A stretch of 64,000 nucleotides of DNA from Sipunculus nudus. Taxonomy: Eukaryota; Annelida; Sipuncula; Golfingiida; Sipunculidae. Position 1 is the stretch's first letter, and the number at the start of each line of letters is the position of its first letter. The notes beneath the pieces were generated by a model. That model was not told the origin of the DNA and did no database searches. It saw only the letters and a program-made list of their open reading frames with translations. The stretch covers positions 96,990,723-97,054,722 of the forward strand of contig CM049309.1 of assembly GCA_026874595.1 (NCBI GenBank). The letters are read 5' to 3'. Shown here piece after piece: positions 1 to 13,318 of this stretch. The position numbers were made by a program, and so were the translations under genes.

Positions 1-737
1 GAACCTCTGCCTGTTTATACAGATTTTATATTCCGTGCCGTATTCTTGTTTGCTACTGATTTGTCATTATATTTTGGAAAAAAATATTCTGCTGATCCAT
101 TTCAAGTCACTGTATATTTTAATTCTAGAAGTAATATTTTGAAATCTTAATTTTTAATGAAAATTCCATTTTCTAGAATTACTCGGAAGATTCAAATCAT
201 TTTCATACCGGTTACTTCGGTATTATCATCGTCACATCGTACGTTGACATCGCTCCATGTTACAATTTGCTGGTTCGTTTGAAAACATCGCTGGTCACCT
301 TAACTAAATAACAAATTAACTGAAGTTACCTTGTCGAGATACGCACGTATAGGAAACATGACGCTTGAAAACGAGTGATTTTAAGGTAAAATTAAAGTGG
401 TCAGTCGGGGTAAGCAAGTTTTTTTCCTGAAGAAACTTTCCGTGTGGGGAGCCATTTTGTCAAGGCAGTGTTCGCGCAAGGCACGCTGGGACGAAATAGG
501 TGGCTGTTCTGTTTACCACCCACCGAGAGTGCCCTAGAAGATGATTTGAGGAAACTGGAGACATTCCACATGACAATTAAAATCTTATATTTCGTCTGAA
601 AATGTTGAATTCGTTAAGAAATAAATATATTCTTATCAAATACGCATATAACATTCCACTTAGACAGTGTTTGTCCACTTTAAATGTTGATTAGAAGAAT
701 ATGTATTATCCTAATAAACGGTGATACACGGGGAACG
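1..737. other. unassigned sequence upstream of possible exon
   Basis: No repeat family from the rest of the window and no coding-like frame is recognisable here. If the exon proposed at 738-888 is real, the last few hundred bases would be its promoter and 5' untranslated region. I see no clear TATA box. Confidence 0.3.
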
Positions 738-888
738 ATGTCTGCTCTGGGTTTTCCCTCCAGCCGGCCAGCAGCCGCTTGTGTAACCAGTGGTAACGGG
801 CCTTGTTGGCTCAGCGAGCAAAGGTTACGCAGTTCATTGTTTCAGATTCTGAGACAGTTTCAAGCGCAAGGATTGCAAAGTTTTAAAA
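738..888 (+). CDS. possible first coding exon, unknown product
   Basis: An open frame starts at an ATG at 738 with A at -3 (a better context than the in-frame ATG at 684). It runs 151 nt to a consensus-like splice donor, GTGAGT, at 889-894. The encoded 50 residues start MSALGFPSSRPAAA. They are rich in Ser, Ala, Arg and Gln with no acidic residue in roughly the first 25, which would suit a mitochondrial targeting peptide. I do not recognise the protein, and no second exon is visible in the following sequence. It is one of the few stretches outside the repeats with coding-like composition. It could equally be a chance open frame beside a chance donor. Confidence 0.22.
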
Positions 889-1064
889 GTGAGTCTTGTT
901 CACATACTAAAACAATATTTAGCTGAATTTCGTGGTCATTCGAATAAAGTACTATATCTCCCTTAGATTACTTAAAGTTTCCTTTTCATAAACGCACTAT
1001 TTGATTTTACACGATTTTTTTCCGACAAGGGTTTGAAGTTCTCCAGTTTACTCTGAAGCTTTTT

Positions 1065-1100
1065 ATGCGGCGGTATCCAGAGTCCTTGATACCGCCGCAT
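1065..1100. repeat. perfect 13-bp inverted repeat (hairpin)
   Basis: The arms ATGCGGCGGTATC and GATACCGCCGCAT are exact reverse complements around a 10-nt spacer. They are GC-rich in an AT-rich setting. There is no T-run or gene end that would make it a terminator. Confidence 0.85.
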
Positions 1101-3500
1101 TTAATGCAGTAAGGCTGCTGTGTGTTACAGCAGGGTTGTTGTAAACGTATTATTTGGTAACAATTACCAAGATTTTATAACAAGTTATATATCACACGAA
1201 AACTAGTCAGCAATATTTTAATTTATAAATAACAAATAATCGTAAATAATACATTAACACACGGCTCCCATGCATGCGAGACTGCTGCTAAGAACGGCCT
1301 TCGAAAGTTGCAATATTATCGCCCACTTGCCGCCTCAAAAACGATGACTGTCAGGAAGATTTTCAGGAAACCCTTCTAGTATAAACCGCACAGTGCTTTC
1401 AGGAAATCAACCTGATTTCAAGATTTTGAATTTCTTGATTAAACCGCGGTTTTAAGTGGAGATTTTACGGTAATTAGTAATTTCCACTGTTTCTTTCTAC
1501 CTGGATCACTTATGAAAACTAATGAAAAATCAAGTCTGATGTCCAATTAGTAAATGAGTAGCATGAAGGAACAGAAAAGGCTGTGACACGACCTGCCATG
1601 CTGAGCTTAACTGTATCAGCACATGTGTAACTGCTGTGACAAGTGAGCACGTGTCTTTGTTATTCCCCACTGGCCTCGCTTTGGCCTCTGGTATGTGTGG
1701 CATGCATAGAATTTAAGAGTCCCCTATGTCACCTTAAATGCACGTTTACTGATACATCTTTTCCTTTTATAGTGCATGTGTGTCTTTATTTCAGTAAAAT
1801 CTTCAATCAATTATTCTATCACTGCATCACTGCCATCAGGCAACATGAGTCCACAAAGCCAATTACCAAGTTAAGCCGTTTGTAAATCCTGATTATCACC
1901 CAAAATTGTTTCACTTGTATTTTAAGCAATCAAAGAATTTCTTCAAAATCAAATGAACAAAATCAAGTGTGGAAGTGGTTCCCGCTGTATCCAATAGACT
2001 GTTTAATTTGTTGAAATATGCCTTGATTATGGCTTGAATATGGCCTCGTGAAAAAATGGAATTTCCCGCCGAGAAAATAATTGAAATATATACCAACCTT
2101 GTTTATGCCTGCTTCTCAGCCACAAAGAAACAAAGTTTATGTTACAGTTCACTGTAACAATACACAAGTAAAGTCTCTGCAGTTCACTGCAATTCACAAA
2201 CAGACTCGATAAACTTTGTTTTTTTTTTTTTTTTTTTGTAGCACCGCCCAATAGCAATAATATGGACTAACACAACAGAGCTTGCGCAATGTTTCCGCTT
2301 TGACTAAAACCCGGACGTCGGTTGTTAAAAACGCACTGGAAATACCCCAACATGGCACCGACGTCTGATAACAAATTACAGGGAATTCTTTCATAATCGC
2401 AACTCCATATGGCATTATTCCACAATTGCTGAGGCGTGAAAAAGCTAGACTGGTACCCTGCTCTATTGTGGCCAACAGCTGAGAAAGAACCTTGCGCAGC
2501 TCGAGCGCCACCGTGTGTCCGATTAAGATACTAAACCGTTATGTGCAGACTGAAACATGGATGTCGATGATAGGAAGTCGTGCTGTTTTAATTAATAATT
2601 TTTTTATCTTTCATAAAAATAGGCCAATAACATATCTAGATACCATTACAAAATTTAAAATTTTGGCTGCTTTCTAAACATAAAACGATTTATTTACATA
2701 ATAACAAACAGTAATCATGGAGACATGTAGTCAAGGAAATGGTTGATACTTGCAGTAACACACTTCAGTTTTGTTGACTGAAGGAAACAAACTTGAGATT
2801 GACACATCATCCAAAATCCAACATGGGGGAAAAAATTAATAAACATCATAAGATAGGAAAATTCTCATTTTAATTAGATATTTAAACAAAAGGCATAATT
2901 GAACTATTTCCTGTTGTCATGGTGGAATTTAATTGAGCCTAAAATCTGACAGAGATTCACAAAAACAAACATTCTTGCCATATAATTATCTTATATTGAC
3001 AACTGATATCCTATTTGATTCTCCTACAGACAGACAACTACTAATATTTAAACATTCCTACATCATTAATTTTATTACCTTTTTACATTCTAATAGAATT
3101 ATAGCATATTTTGTAGACCACTGACATGACACCTTTTGTCTGATGAAGATCTTAAATATACAGATTGTGTGAATAATATATTGATTAAAGCCATGCAACT
3201 GAACATTTTATACAGATTATGCTTTATGTGATAATTTAAGTGCACAAAGGATATTTGTCTGAAAGCTAAAACACAAGCCAGCATAAAACTCTTAAGAGGA
3301 AATTTTATTATATAATGTTCCTGTGCATAAGTGTCCATCAGGCCAATTCAACCAATGATTTTTCAAGTATATTCATAAGAATTCAACACTTTTAAAATAT
3401 TATTCTTCTCCAAACAGTCCTTGTCTGGGCCATACATCAGCAGCATTCTTGTGTGTTCCATCGGCTGTTCAGAGTGGTCTCTGTTTTCTCTGCTCGAGTT
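1101..3500. other. unassigned AT-rich sequence
   Basis: Several overlapping short frames on both strands look random. An 18-nt T run lies at 2218-2237. I see no recognisable gene, RNA or repeat family in this stretch. Confidence 0.4.
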
Positions 3501-6034
3501 TTCTTCAAAAAGGCAGTAGTTATTCAGACACTGGAGCTTTTGTATCAGATTCTTAATTATACTGGGGGGTATTTACAAACCCAATAAGTTAAAGGATCTA
3601 GGTAACAGAGACCTTATTTCAGGTTCCCAAGGAGATTTTTTAGTGTACCTCCCTGCTCGTCAAGTAAGAAGATTCTAGGTCCAGTGGTTATGATTTGTGC
3701 CCTGTTAACAGACAACTGTTTGTTTAAAGGTCTCATAACTAGCGAAAAAATGTGTATCAATTAAAAAAAATAAAGATGGTGCCACCAGTCTGCAGGAACT
3801 GATGAAACCCTCAATGATCACAATATGCATGCAAAAATCATGGTGATCAATGCATTAGTACTTCAGATACTGGAGTTTTTGTATCAAATTGTTAATTATT
3901 CTGGGTCGTAATTCTGAGCTCCATTTCTCAAAGGATATGGGTAATAGACACCTAATTTTAGGTTTCAATGGAAATTTTTCATGGGCCTCAATGTTTTTTT
4001 TTAAATTAGAAGATTCTAGGTCCATTGGTTACAATTAGTGCCCTGTTAAGAGACTTCTTTGAAGGTCTAAAAAATTCAGAAAAAAATGCGTAAACATTTA
4101 AAAAAAAATCCATGTGGTGTGAGCAGGCTGTAGGACCAAATAAAACACTCCATGATGATTTCAGGTTTCCAAAGAGATTTTTCATGGAACTCCCAGAATG
4201 TCATGGTGATCAATACATTATTCATTCAGATGCTGGAGCTTTCGTATCAAATTTGTAATTATTCTGGGGGGTACTTCTGAGCCCCATAGCTTAGAGGATA
4301 TGGGTAACAGAGAGCTACTTTCCGTTTTCCTAGGAAATTATTTATGGACCTCCCTGGATATCAAGTTAGAAGATTTCAGGTCCAATGGTTACAATTTATG
4401 CCTGGTTAACGTATCATTGCATCTTTGAAGGTCTCAAAAATAGAGAAAAAATGTGTAAAAATTCAACAAAATCCATGTTCTGCCACCAGTCTGCAGGAGC
4501 GAATGAAACACACCATGATGAATATCCACGCAAAAAATCATGGTGATCAATGCATTAATTGTCCAGATAGTGCAGCTTTTGTATGTTAACAGAAGACAGT
4601 TACTTTGAAGGTCTCAAAAACAGAGAACAAAATTTGTAAAAATTGGAAAAAATACAGGTGGCGCCACCAGATTACAGAAACTGATTGAACACTCCATGAT
4701 GAATATTCATGCAAAGAATCATGGTGATCAATGCAGTAGTTATTCAGATAACTGAGCTTTTGTATCAAATTTTTTATTATTCTGGGGGGTACTTCAGAGA
4801 CCCATAGCTCAAAGAATATAGGTAACAGAGACCTAATTTCTGGTTTCCACAGAGATTTTTCATGGACCTCCCCTGATGTACAGTTAGAAGATCCCAGGTT
4901 CAGGGGTTAAAATTTGTGCCCTGTTAACAGATGACAGCTTCTTTGAAGGTATCCAAAATAGAGAAAAAAATTCGTAAAAATGGAAAAAAATACAGGTGGC
5001 GCCACCAGGTTATAGGAACTGATGGAACACTCCATGATGAATATTCATGCAAAGAATCATGGTGATCAATGCAGTAGTTATTCAGATAACTGAGCTTTTG
5101 TATCAAATTTTTTATTATTCTGGGGGGTACTTCAGAGACCCATAGCTCAAAAATATAGGTAACAGAGACCTTATTTCAGGTTTCCACAGAGACTTTTCAT
5201 GGACCTCCCTTGATGTAAAGTTAGAAGATCCCAGGTTCAGGGGTTACGATTTGTGCCCTGTTAACAGATGACAGCTTCTTTGAAGGTATCCAAAATAGAG
5301 AAAAAAATTCGTAAAAATTGGAACAAGGCCTACAGGCCTAATGTGAACCTGTGCTTATAGATATACACAAGGTATAACGCTTCAATGCTGAACCACTACT
5401 TTTCATTTATATGAACAATGCAAGTACTAAACATCTGAACAAGAAACAATACACAAACATCACTGCTGAAATTCTCGCATGGGTGCACACAACACAAAAA
5501 TTATTGTAGGTGGCACCACCAGTCTTGTATACAACAAAGCTATTTGACATGTATAAATATGCCCAATTTCAGGCTGATATATCAAATTCCTCCGTAGAAT
5601 TTAGCAGGCACATACACTTTGCAAAAGTCATTGCAGATGGCGACACCTGTCTTGTGAACAAGAAAGCCATTAAAGACACATAGACAGGTCAGAATAACAG
5701 GCCAATACATCAAACTTACCTTGAGTCTGATGCATGGGGCTGACCAGGCTTAGGTGAGAAAGGCTGTTGCCCCGAGTGTACTGTGACAAATTACTGGCTC
5801 AGGCTACTGCACTGAGTGAACTCTTGACCTGCACCTGGGTAGACTGAGTGAACTTCTGACCTGTACCTGGCTGCACTGAGTGAATTCTTCACCTGTTGCA
5901 TAATCTGACACAGTTGGCAGTCTGCCAAAGCTATAAATAAATCCAGACTGACCTTTTGCCTGTTGCCAAATCTGAAATAGTAGCCACACAATTGCATAAG
6001 CACACAGATTGGCTCCATATGCAGCCCTGAGGGG

Positions 6035-6150
6035 CATGACACCCATGTGGTGATCACATGATACTCATGATGTAATCACATGCTACCCATAAGATGATCA
6101 CATGCTGCCCATGAGGTGCTCACATGACACCCATGAGGTGATCACATGCC
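6035..6150. repeat. minisatellite, about 26-28 bp unit
   Basis: Four to five imperfect copies of a unit containing 'cccatgaggtgatcacatg' sit inside element E. Confidence 0.6.
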
Positions 6151-6909
6151 TTGTGCTTGGCTGCACTGATTGAACTGTTGACCTTTATTTGGCTGCACTG
6201 AATGAACTCTTGATCTGTTGCCAAATCTGATACAGTTGGCAGTTTCTCAACCTATTCAAGAAACATACACAATCTTGGCCTGTTATGTAACTCTGCTAAA
6301 ATTTATCAAACACAAACCATTTGAATAAACTTGAGAGGGCTCGCCTCTGGGATCATTTCTGTAAATTTCTGACCGTTTAGAAGAATAAGACTTTTAAAGT
6401 TTTTTTCAGCTTTTCCCTGTAAAATCTAAGTAAATACAGATAGCAAAAATAAGCTGAATCCATCAACATTTATTTTGTGACAGATAATTGCATAAAATTT
6501 GGGGATGGTAGCTCCTGCTATTCCTGAGAGATTATGAGTTAGTGTACAGATGATATCTAATATCATAAATCTATATTTTTAAAAGCTTTTAAAAAACATT
6601 CTTGTCAATATTTTCCATAGATAACCTGAAATTTAAATGTCTAGAGGCATGATGTAATGGATGCTGATAAACTGGTGCTAGGCTAGATGTATCTGCTTCA
6701 CCCAGCTAACATGTATGGTAAAATGACTCAATTCAATCTTTATAAATCAGCCAAAATTCATTCTTTGGAACCATAAAAGACAATTATTATAAGAATTATT
6801 CAGGGAATTATTCTTGCAAAATATTAAACAAACTGGCCTCAGCATCATCAGTCAAAAAACGTTTTGTAGGTTTATAACTCATATGGGAAAATACAGCAAA
6901 ATGGCAAAG

Positions 6910-7560
6910 TTCAGGTTCCCATAATTCAGCCAAAAATCATTGAACCAAAACCATTTGAACAAACTTGAATTATCAACATCTAAGGATAATTAATGTGTGA
7001 GATTTAAGAACTTGGCCCAGTGGTTTTTGAGAAGGAGATTTTTGTAGCCGCTTAGCTAAAATGGGCTGTTATGGCATATGACTAAATTCAGCTTCCCATA
7101 ACTCAGCCAAAAGTCACTGAACTGAGACCATTTGAACAAACTTGAATTATCAACATCTAAGAATAATTAATGTGTGAGATTTAAAAATTTGGCCCAGTGG
7201 ATTTTGAGAAGAAGATTTTGTAGCCACTTAGCTAAAATGGGCTGTTACGGCATATGACTAAATTCAGCTTCCCATAACTTAGCCAAAAGTCACTGAACTG
7301 AGACCATTTGAACAAACTTGAATTATCAACATCTAAGGATAATTAATGTGTGAGATTTAAGAATTTGGCCCAATGGTTTTTGAGAAGAAGATTTTTGTAG
7401 CCACTTAGCTAAAATGGGCTGCTATGTCATATGACTAAATTCAGCTTCCCATAACTTAGCCAAAAGTCACTGAACTGAGACCATTTGAACAAACTTCAGA
7501 AAGCACTACCCTAGGATCATTTCTGTGCGATATTAAACAATTTGGCCAAATGGTTTCAAA
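6910..7560. repeat. about 180-bp tandem repeat inside element E
   Basis: Successive copies begin near 6915, 7095, 7275 and 7450. Each contains 'tcactgaactgagaccattt', 'aattaatgtgtgagattta' and 'agccacttagctaaaatggg'. Similar units occur in the other E copies (around 9500-9650 and, inverted, 50650-50880). Confidence 0.75.
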
Positions 7561-8397
7561 AAAGAAGTTATTTGTAGACTTCAGTCTGATACAGGCACTG
7601 ATGACCCCCGTACAAAAAAGGCCGATGCAGATGGCGCCACCAATACCTCAATTTCAGATATGACTTATGTGACCAACATTGGCATAAAATTTGGTGATGA
7701 TAGCTCAAGCCATTTCTAATTTTAGTATGCTTTTTTGGACAGATGACTAAGTTCAACTTCCTGTAACTCGGCCAAAAATCACCGAACTTAAACCATTCAA
7801 ACAAACTTGAGAGAGATTGTTCCAGAAATCATTTCTGTAAAATATTGGACAATTTGGCTGAATAGATTCGGAGAAGAAGATTTTTTAAGCTTTTTTTGCT
7901 TTTCCCTATAAAATCTAAGAAAATGCAGTTAGCCAAAAAATAGGCAAAATCCGATAGTTTTTTAGATGACTAATTTTATGCATAAAATTTGATGATGCTA
8001 GTTCTTGCCGTTTTCAAGATAGTATAGGTTAACATACAGACGACGGACGCCGGACGACGCCACACCATCGCATAAGCTCACAGGTTCGCTAAAATGCAGG
8101 TGGCACCACCGGGTTACAGGAACTGATGGAACACTCCATGATGAATATTCATGCAAAGAATCATGGTGATCAATGCAGTAGTTATTCAGATACTTGAGAG
8201 CTCGGAGAATATGGGTAACAGAGACTTAATTTCACGTTTCCAAGGAGATTTTTCATTGATCTCCCTGGATGTCAAGATAGAAGATTCCAGGTCTAGCGGT
8301 TACGATTTGTGCCCTGGTAACAGACTGACGGCCGGACGGACGGCCGACGGACGAAGAGTGATCGCTATAGCTCAGATGACTTTCAGTCAGCTGAGCT

Positions 8398-11214
8398 AAA
8401 AATAAGCTGAGTCCCACAACATTTGATAGGTGACAGATTATTGCATAAAATCTGGGGATGGCAGCTCCTGCTATTCCTGAGAAATTATGGGTTAATGTAC
8501 AGATGACCAATGACCCCTGTACAAAAAAAAAGGTCAATGCAGGGGGCACCACCAATACCTCAATTTCATATATGACTCATGTGACCAACACTGGCATAAA
8601 ATTTGGTGATGATAGCTCCGGCCGTATCTGAGATTGTCATTTTAGTATGCTTTTTTGGACAGATGATTAAGTTTAACTTCCTGTAACTCCCCCAAAATTC
8701 ACCAAACATGAACCATTCGAACAAACTTGAAAGAGATGGTATAAAAGATTATTTCTGTGAAATATTGAACAATTTGGCTTGACCGTTTCAGAGGAGAAGA
8801 TTTTTAAAGGTTTTTAGCATTTTCTCTATAAAATCTAAGAAAATGCAGAGTTTTTCAGATTGATAATTTTTTGCATTAAAATTCATGATGCTAGCTCCAG
8901 TTGTTTTTGAGATAGTATGGGTTAACAGACAGACAACAGACGCCACCACACCATCGCATTAACTCACAGGTTTGCTAAAAATTACTACAGATGCATATTG
9001 AATGCAAAATTATAAAACAGATACATCTCACTGATGCCAAAATCTTGAATTAAGTTGAGTATGGATACCAATTATTTATAATCCATGTACAGCCATCTTT
9101 ATATACCCACAGAGAGCTGTATACCTGTGATTGTAAACATTGCCTGGAATGAGGAATATCTAAAATCATAAATCTACATTTTTTAAAAGCTTTTAAAAAC
9201 ATTCTTGTCAATATTAACCAAAGATAACATGAAATCTAAATGTCTAGAGGCATGATCAAACAGATGCTGATAAACTGGTGCCAGGCCAGATGTATCTGCT
9301 TCACAAAGCTTACATATATGGTAAAATGACTCAATTCAATCTTTATAATTCAGCCAAAATTCATTCTCTGGAACCATAAAAATCAACTATTATAAGAATT
9401 ATTCAGGGGATTGTTCTTGTAAAATATTAAACAAACTGGCCTCAGTGTTGTCAGTCAAAAAACGTTTTGTAGGTTTATAACTCATATGCGAAAATACAGC
9501 AAAATGGCTGAGTTAAGCTTCCTATTACTCAGCCAATAATCACTGAACAACAACCATTTGAACAAAGTTGAATTATCAACATCTAAGGATAATTAATGTG
9601 TGAGATTTAAGAATTTGGCCCAATGGTTTTTGAGAAGAAGATCTTTGTAGCCACTGAGTGAACTGTGACAATTTTGCTGGCTCAGGCTACTTCACTGAGT
9701 GAACTCATGACCTGCACCAGGCTAGACTGAATGAACTTTTGACCTGTACTAGGCTGCACTGAGAAAACTCTTGACCTGTTGCATAATCTGACACAGCTGG
9801 CAGTCTGCCAAAGCTATAAATAGATCCAGGCTGAACTTTGGTGCCAAATCTGATGCAGTGAGCAGTCTGCCAAAGTTATAAATAGAATGCAGCTACTGCA
9901 CTGAGTGAACTCTTGACCTATACCTGGCTGCACTTCTTCCAATCCTGGTACTGTGCCAAAACTATTTATAGAGCTGACATCATCTTAGCTAATGGCCAAC
10001 ATCAAGGCACTGGCAATCTGCCAATGGTAAACCAAGTGCTGCCATCTGTACACAAAAGTGGTCCCTACTTGAAATAACTTTGAAATTAATTTTCCCAATA
10101 CAAAATGCTTTATAGCTGACTTTTTATAAAAAAAAAAGAAATCAGAAATACATGTAAAATTATTACAGACGCATACTGAATGCAAAATTCAAATACAGAT
10201 ATATCACACTGATGGCAAATTCTTGAATTAAGTTAAGTAGGGATACCAATAATTTATAATCCATGAACAGTTGTATTTATATAGCCACAGAGAGCTGAAT
10301 ATCCATGAATATCCCATTGCCTGGTATGATGAATAACTTAAATCATAAATCTAATTTTTTAAAAAGCTTTTAAAAAAAACTTTCTTGTCAATATTAACCA
10401 AAGATAACCTGAAATCCAAATGTCTAGTGGCATGATGTAAGATGCTGATAAACTGGTGCCAGGCTAGATGTAACAGCATCACACAGCTAACATATATGGT
10501 AAAATGACTCAATTCAATCTCCATAATTCAGCCACACATACTTGTTGTCTGTATAATGATGGATATGCTCTGTTAATTGTATGATGAGATTGTGACAAAC
10601 TTCAGAAAGCACAACCCTAGGATCATTTCTGTGCAATATTAAACATTTTGGCCATATGGTTTCAGAGAAGAAGTTTTATGTAGCCCTCAGTGTGATACAG
10701 GCACTAATGACCCCGTACAAAAAAAGTTGATGCAGGTGGTGCCACCAATACCTCAATTTCAGATATGACCTAAGTGACCAACATTGGCATAAAATTTGGT
10801 GATGATAGCTCCAGCCGTTTCTGAGATTTAAATTTTAATATGCTTTTTTGGACAGACGACAAAGTTCAACCTCCTGTAACTCAGCCAAAAATCTCCAAAC
10901 TGGAACCATTTGAACAAACTTGAGAGAGATTGTTCCAGGGATCATTTCTGTGAAATATAGGACAATTTGGCTGGACATTTTCAGAGGAGAAGATTTTTAA
11001 GCTTTTTAAGCTTTTTCCCTATAAAATCTGAAAAAAATGCAGTAAGAAAAAAAAATAAACAAAATCCGATATAGTTTTTTGGATGACTGATTATTTGCAA
11101 AAACTTTGGTGATGCTAGCTCCTGCTGTTTTTGAGATAGCTATGGTAAACGTACAGACAACGCACCATGCACGACAGACGACGACGCACCATCGCATAAG
11201 CTCACACGTTCGCT
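8398..11214 (-). mobile_element. further family E copies, truncated and joined
   Basis: Two more family E 5' ends occur in reverse orientation, at 8976 and 11214 (inverted AGCGAACC-type motif next to GACG-rich DNA). Each is followed leftward by E-type monomers. Variant boxes such as 'ggtggtgccacc' (about 10736-10747) occur in the arrays. No matching 3' ends lie between these two starts, so they look like truncated or tandemly joined copies. 9660-10185 matches, inverted, 51480-51800 in the right-hand E copy. Confidence 0.55.
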
Positions 11215-12290
11215 AAAAACTGAAAAATGCGAAAATATATTGCAGTGAATAAGTTGCAAACCACAGAATATTCATAATCACTTTTGGGCTGTGTTCAGCC
11301 TAAAGGCCTGAGAAACACACATGTTATGGACTAAGTCTTTTATCACACCACTCCTGAATACATTGCAATAAAACTCTGAGAAAAGGGCATTAATTCATAC
11401 AAAGAAAACACCTGCTGCCACCTGTCTGGTTTATGAGAAAACTCTCCAAGATAGATTGACATGCCAAATTTCAGACCAATACTTTGTGCACTCCTGAGAT
11501 AGGAGCAATTTTCACCCAAAGCAAATGTACAGATGGACACCACAGGAAAACAATTACAGATGGCACCACTGGGTACAAGATGGAGGAGCCAAATATCTAT
11601 GGATATGTACAATTTCAGGCGAATACGGAACACCCATCCTAAGGAAAAAGCATTAATTTTTTCTACAGAAACAGATAGGTAGGTGGCGCAAACTGTTTAT
11701 GAGAAAAATGTCAAAGATGGATGGACATGCCAAATTTCAGATCAATACATTGAACCACTCCTGAGATATGAGCAATTTTAACCAAAACACATGTAAAGAT
11801 GGATGCCATAGGAAAACAATTGCAGATGGCCCCACCAGTCTTGGGAACAAGGCAGATGAGTCCAAGATCTATGGATATGCACAATTTCAGGCCGATACTG
11901 AAATAAACTCCTGAGAAAAGATCATTTATTTATTCTACAAACAAGGCCTACAGGCCTAATGTGATCCTGTGCAATTGGATATACAGCAGGTATAATGCTC
12001 CCATGCTGGACTCTTACTTTTTAAGTATGTACAATATGTGCACAGAACATCTATGGATATGCACAAATTCAGGCCTATACTGTGAATCACTCCTGAGAAA
12101 AGGGCATTAATTTTTTCAATGAAAATGGAAAGGTAAGTGGCGCCACCTGTGTGCTTTACGAGAAAAATTTCCAAGATGGACGAACTTGTCAAATTTCGGA
12201 CCAATACCTTGACCCACTCCTGAGAAAAGAGCATTTTTGATCTAAAGCATATGTACAGATGGACACCACAGGAAAACTTTTGCAGATGGT
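11215..12290 (-). repeat. related satellite-like sequence with a family E 3' end
   Basis: Diverged monomers occur with 'atggacatgccaaatttcag' and box variants near 11682 and 12137. At 11942 an E-type 3' terminus (CAAGGCCTACAGGCCT on the plus strand) is present, so a second E element ended here. Its remainder runs right and stops at the reverse transcriptase fragment. Confidence 0.5.
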
Positions 12291-12291
12291 G

Positions 12292-12672
12292 CCACCATCA
12301 TATGTGTAACAGAAATAGTAGAGGTTCCTAGTACCGTTCCTTGTGGTACCATTGATGTGACATCTGTGTAATCTGAGTGTACACCATCACAGATACAGGT
12401 TGTCGTCCCCATAAGGAACAATCTTATCCATTGTAGTATATTACCTTCCAGTCCATATAGCCCGAGTTTATTTAAAAGACGTTTATGTGGCACTGTATCA
12501 AAAGCTTTGCTGAAATCAAGTATTCGAACATCTTTTTGTTGTCCATTATCATGTGACTTTTGTAAGTCATGACCAGTAAGTAGTAACTGAGTTTCACATG
12601 ATTGACCAGATTTGAAACCATGGTTTGCCGGTGCCAGTATGCCATGTTTATCAAGGTGACCTCTTATTAGCC
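12292..12672 (-). pseudogene. non-LTR retrotransposon reverse transcriptase fragment
   Basis: One minus-strand frame carries RT fingers/palm motifs in the usual order: NHGFKSGQSCETQLL, LDFSKAFDTVPHKRLLNKL, GNILQWIRLFL and TSMVPQGTVLG. This order, and the 'FSKAFDTVPH' and 'VPQGTVLG' blocks, are typical of Jockey/CR1/I-type elements of metazoans. The fragment covers only about 125 residues. It lacks the FADD catalytic box and breaks off right after VPQGTVLG into unrelated repeat sequence containing a box variant (gatggtgccacc, about 12285). It is a 5'- and 3'-truncated fossil, not a working gene. Confidence 0.85.
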
Positions 12673-13318
12673 CATAAGAATGGACTCCTCAATTGCCTTT
12701 TTATAGTGACTGATGCAATGTGGAGTCCATAGACTGCCCCGGCAGTTAACTGTGATTAGAACACTCCATAAACAATTGTGAAATTTAACATATATCCATT
12801 GATAAATGTTCAGTATATCTATGTGTATTATATATTTGACCACTGAAAAACATTACTGTTCTATTCAGCACTATTAAGCACCAAGGAAGTGAAAATATGA
12901 ACATAATAGTGTAACACCTCGTGGGGGGGGGGGGTGTAGCACACGTGAGTTTGGGTTAGTTTAATAAAGTCCTGACGGCCCCGGTTGATGTATCTGCACT
13001 TGACACTCTAAGTCGCATGCATTCACAAATGAAATAAGGCAGCAGTACATAATTAAGGCCTTACTTATTTAATAAAAATTTCTCGGACAAAGAAATGAAA
13101 AGTGGTGGGGAGGAGGAGGGAAAATAAAAATAAATATAATACAAAATTTAAAAAATGAAAAGCGCCATTTTTTCCATATAAATTTTACAAATGATGAAAT
13201 GAATATATAGGAACTATATGCCCTTCTGTAAGGTCAAGTGAACCAAAGTATTTTCTGGATCTGCAGGATATCCTCAATACTTTCTGGAAAGCTGGTAAAA
13301 AATCAACTTTTCTAAAAA
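12673..13318. other. unassigned sequence with a G run
   Basis: A run of G lies at about 12920-12933, and A-rich sequence with GGAGG tracts near 13100. I see no gene or recognisable repeat boundary. Confidence 0.35.

Larger units (their letters stand above)
5324..8090 (-). mobile_element. Helentron-like family E, complete copy nested in family A
   Basis: The 5' end is at 8090 (AGCGAACCTGTGAGC on its strand), followed by a GACG/GTCC-rich stretch. The 3' end is at 5324: an inverted copy of the 5' motif (ACAGGTTC), the palindrome AGGCCTGTAGGCCT and then CTTG. Left and right of the insertion the family A monomer resumes ('gtaaaaattgg' at 5311-5321; box at about 8099-8110), so both borders can be read. 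Inside are monomers with 'ataaaatttggtgatgatagctc', four copies of a roughly 180-bp unit and a 'ctgcactgagtgaactcttgacctg' repeat. There is no protein-coding frame, so it is non-autonomous. Confidence 0.65.
3505..8397 (-). mobile_element. Helentron-like family A, about 338-bp tandem array, 3' end not seen
   Basis: In reverse orientation the element begins at 8397 with the terminal AGCTCAGCTGAC motif, folded against a nearby copy. A GTCC-rich microsatellite and diverged monomers of about 338 bp follow, running leftward to about 3505. Each monomer reads, on its own strand: a GGTGGCGCCACC box, a T-rich stretch, 'ctgttaacagggcacaaa', 'gaaacctgaaattaggtctc' and 'ccccccagaataat'. Exact boxes lie at 4657-4668 and 4995-5006, 338 bp apart. 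The array is interrupted by element E at 5324-8090. No family-A 3' end (palindrome plus CTAG/CTTG) is seen on the left, so this copy is truncated or its end has decayed. The Helentron class is inferred from the termini of better-preserved copies. Confidence 0.7.
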
